From assembly GCA_000437255.1 (NCBI GenBank), contig FR899091.1, positions 43,457-58,695 on the forward strand: a stretch of DNA of 15,239 nucleotides. The letters run 5' to 3'. Each line of letters opens with the position of its first letter. Position 1 is the stretch's first letter. The notes under the pieces were generated by a model, which was not told the origin of the DNA, did no database searches, and saw only the letters and a program-made list of their open reading frames with translations. This stretch comes from Ruminococcus sp. CAG:403 (GTDB lineage: Bacteria > Bacillota > Clostridia > Oscillospirales > Ruminococcaceae). Below, one piece after another: positions 13,366 to 15,239 of the stretch. Both the position numbers and the translations under genes were made by a program.

Positions 13366-14472
13366 ATGATCAAATTTATCTGCGAAAAACAAGCACTCTA
13401 TGAAGCAGTCAACCATGTCGCAAAAGGCATTTCTCAGCGATCCACCATTTCTGCACTAGAAGGAATTCGAATTCGCCTGGATCGAGATTGCCTGGAGCTG
13501 ACCGGCTATGATCTGGAATTCGGGGTTCAAACCACCATTGACGTGGAATCAGAGGATACCGGAGAATGGATTTTAGATGCACGACTACTCAGCGAATCGG
13601 TACGCCGTTTCTCCGGACAAACCATTGTATTTGAAGTATCCGAAAACAATTCTGTCGGCATGTACTGTGATGCAACGGAATTTCACATCTCTGCACAGTC
13701 CGCAGAAGAATATCCGCAGCTGCCCAATCTGGCGATGCCGGGCGGTATGTCCATCTCACAGCCACTTTTAAAGTCCATGATCGCACAGACCAGTTATGCC
13801 ACCTCTACCAATGAGGCAAAGCCGGTCTTTACCGGGGAGCTGTTTGAGATTCAAGACCAGCAGTTCCATATGGTCGCCATTGATGGCTTCCGGCTTGCCA
13901 TTCGGAAGGAAGCTGTAAACTGCAACGAATCCTATCGCTTTGTTGTCCCCAAGCGCACCTTGACAGAGGTTGCCAACATGATGAAAGAGGATTCCGAAAA
14001 GCAGTGCCTGATTAATGCAAGCCGCAGTCACATTGTCTTTACCTTTGACGGCTATACCGTCTTTTCTCGGCTGCTGGAAGGAGACTTTTATCGCTATCAA
14101 AGCAGCATTCCGGCTGCTTCGGAGACAGAAGTCATTGTCAAAACACAAGATCTGACACGCTGTCTGGAGCGCTGTTCCCTGCTGATCAGCGGCAAATACA
14201 ATGCGCCGATTCGCTGCGTGTTCTCCGGCGGCAGCCTGAACGTCACCTGTTCCACCGGAATCGGAAAAATCAACGATACCATTCCGGCGCAGATCACCGG
14301 GCCGGATGTGGTCATTGGATTCAACAATAAATTTTTACTGGAAGCTGCTCGTGCCGCAGATGGAGATCAGATTCGGATTCAGCTCACCGGCGGCAACCAT
14401 GTGGCAAAATTGGTTCCCATGGAGGGCGAACATTATATTTACCTGCTGATGCCCATTCAGTTGAAGCAGTAA
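13366..14472 (+). CDS. dnaN: DNA polymerase III beta subunit (sliding clamp)
   Basis: DnaN forms the ring that holds the replicative polymerase on DNA. The 368-residue protein begins MIKFICEKQALYEAVNHVAKGIS and ends YIYLLMPIQLKQ, where the MPIxL end matches the conserved clamp C-terminus. Length fits three repeated clamp domains, and FRLAIRKEAVN in the second domain fits the conserved lining. A ribosome-binding site (AAAGAGG) lies about 9 nt before the ATG. There is no clear terminator between dnaA and dnaN, so it may be partly transcribed from the dnaA promoter through the origin; no separate promoter is convincing. Confidence 0.98.
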   Translation: MIKFICEKQALYEAVNHVAKGISQRSTISALEGIRIRLDRDCLELTGYDLEFGVQTTIDVESEDTGEWILDARLLSESVRRFSGQTIVFEVSENNSVGMYCDATEFHISAQSAEEYPQLPNLAMPGGMSISQPLLKSMIAQTSYATSTNEAKPVFTGELFEIQDQQFHMVAIDGFRLAIRKEAVNCNESYRFVVPKRTLTEVANMMKEDSEKQCLINASRSHIVFTFDGYTVFSRLLEGDFYRYQSSIPAASETEVIVKTQDLTRCLERCSLLISGKYNAPIRCVFSGGSLNVTCSTGIGKINDTIPAQITGPDVVIGFNNKFLLEAARAADGDQIRIQLTGGNHVAKLVPMEGEHYIYLLMPIQLKQ

Positions 14473-14502
14473 GCAGGAAGAACCAGAAAGGACGAAACAA
14501 CC

Positions 14503-14724
14503 ATGGAACAGCTTTCTGTAACCATTCAGACAGACTATATTAAGCTGGATTCCCTGCTGAAATTTGCAGGGCTTTGTGATACCGGCGGATTTGCCAAGGA
14601 ATTGATTCAGCAGGGTGCCGTCTCCGTCAACGGGGAAGTCTGCACCATGCGGGGCAAAAAAATTCGTCCGGGTGACCGGATCCGCGTGGATCGGTTTGAG
14701 GTGCTGGTTGCAGGATGCGACTAA
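14503..14724 (+). CDS. yaaA: S4-domain RNA-binding protein YaaA (RlbA-like)
   Basis: The 73-residue protein is one S4 RNA-binding domain: IKLDSLLKFAGLCDTGGFAK, then LIQQGAVSVNGEVCTMRGKKIRPGD. Small S4 proteins between dnaN and recF are conserved in Firmicutes (Bacillus YaaA, called RlbA in some annotations), with a suggested role in ribosome assembly. AGAAAGGA lies about 10 nt before the ATG, 30 nt after the dnaN stop. Its last 10 nt overlap recF, so the two are co-translated. Confidence 0.93.
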   Translation: MEQLSVTIQTDYIKLDSLLKFAGLCDTGGFAKELIQQGAVSVNGEVCTMRGKKIRPGDRIRVDRFEVLVAGCD

Positions 14725-15239
14725 CGGCACTGACGGTATCCGGGTTTAAAAATTTAAAGGATGTTTCGCTGCATCCAGACGCCCATTATAACGTCATTGT
14801 AGGCGAAAATGCCCAGGGAAAGACCAATCTGCTGGAAGCCATCTGGATTTTAAGCGGCTGCCGCAGCTTTCGGGGCACGCGGGAACGGGATTATCTTTGT
14901 TTTGCCGACAGTGGTCCTATGCAGATTCAGGCGGCATTTGACGATGGACGGCGGGTACAGACCATTACCTGTACCATGCAGCCGTCTGCCGGCAAGGAAA
15001 AACGCTTTCTGCTCAATGGCATTCCCGTGACCAGCACGGGCAGCTTGTTCGACTTGTTTCACTGTGTGGCATTTACGCCGGAAGATCTGGCGCTCATCAA
15101 CGAGGGGCCGGAAGTGCGGCGCAATTTTGTGGATCTCTGCTATTCGCAGCTCACGCCGCGTGCCGTTGGTGCAGTGCGGCGCTACCAGATGATTTTGCAG
15201 CAGCGCAATGCGGTGCTCAAGCAGGCACTTCCGGCAGCC
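14715..15239 (+). CDS. recF: DNA replication and repair protein RecF, N-terminal part (cut by window edge)
   Basis: RecF is an SMC-like ATPase that helps load RecA at gaps. The first 175 codons are present. The protein begins MRLTALTVSGFKNLKDVSL, with Walker A GENAQGKT at 30-37 followed by NLLEAIW, CRSFRGTRERD, and the family motif VAFTPEDLALINEGPEVRRNFVD. The ATG at 14715 lies inside the end of the S4 gene with GAGGT about 12 nt upstream. The frame stays open to the window edge. Confidence 0.96.
   Translation, partial: MRLTALTVSGFKNLKDVSLHPDAHYNVIVGENAQGKTNLLEAIWILSGCRSFRGTRERDYLCFADSGPMQIQAAFDDGRRVQTITCTMQPSAGKEKRFLLNGIPVTSTGSLFDLFHCVAFTPEDLALINEGPEVRRNFVDLCYSQLTPRAVGAVRRYQMILQQRNAVLKQALPAA

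Overview
The window is the chromosomal replication-origin region of a low- to moderate-GC Firmicute. The gene order (parA, noc, rsmG, mnmG, mnmE, khpB/jag, yidC, yidD, rnpA and rpmH leading away from one side of the origin; dnaA, dnaN, an S4-domain gene and recF from the other), the CIRCE operator and the parS sites point to Clostridia. A Ruminococcus/Oscillospiraceae-like member is my best guess, but this rests on synteny and sequence feel, not a database match. All genes left of about 10.85 kb are on the minus strand and all genes right of about 11.45 kb are on the plus strand, so every gene runs away from the origin with its replication fork.

Region by region: 1-292 is the start of parA/soj, cut by the window edge, with a clear sigma-A-type promoter. 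From 369 to 1195 there is no gene; the stretch holds a large imperfect inverted repeat (two units facing tail to tail) and a 33-bp tandem duplication, and ends in a perfect parS and a terminator. An Hsp20 small heat-shock gene (1256-1675) sits between parA and noc, with its own promoter overlapped by a CIRCE operator and a structured leader. Next come noc (1870-2721), rsmG overlapping mnmG by 4 nt (3009-5605), a second parS in the mnmG leader, and a second copy of the repeat family (5701-6094) in a 540-bp gene-free gap. mnmE (6181-7545), khpB/jag (7664-8689), yidC (8722-9843), yidD (10011-10271), rnpA (10268-10624) and rpmH (10711-10845) complete the left arm.

The origin is bipartite: a DnaA-box cluster upstream of dnaA (11048-11396) and a denser one between dnaA and dnaN (12860-13266). 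The second ends in a DnaA box, four CTA triplets matching the DnaA-trio pattern, and a T-rich stretch, which is the likely unwinding site. The boxes are of the form TTTTCCACA rather than the textbook TTATCCACA. dnaA (11450-12823), dnaN (13366-14472), the S4 gene (14503-14724) and recF (14715 to the edge) follow.

Together these genes start replication (DnaA, DnaN), segregate origins and protect the nucleoid (ParA, Noc, parS), modify tRNA and rRNA (MnmE, MnmG, RsmG), process tRNA (RnpA), build ribosomes (L34) and insert membrane proteins (YidC, YidD). I see no defence, secretion or biosynthetic island. The less explained content is non-coding: a structured inverted-repeat family lying beside both parS sites, a possible RNA thermometer ahead of hsp20, and the layout of the origin.
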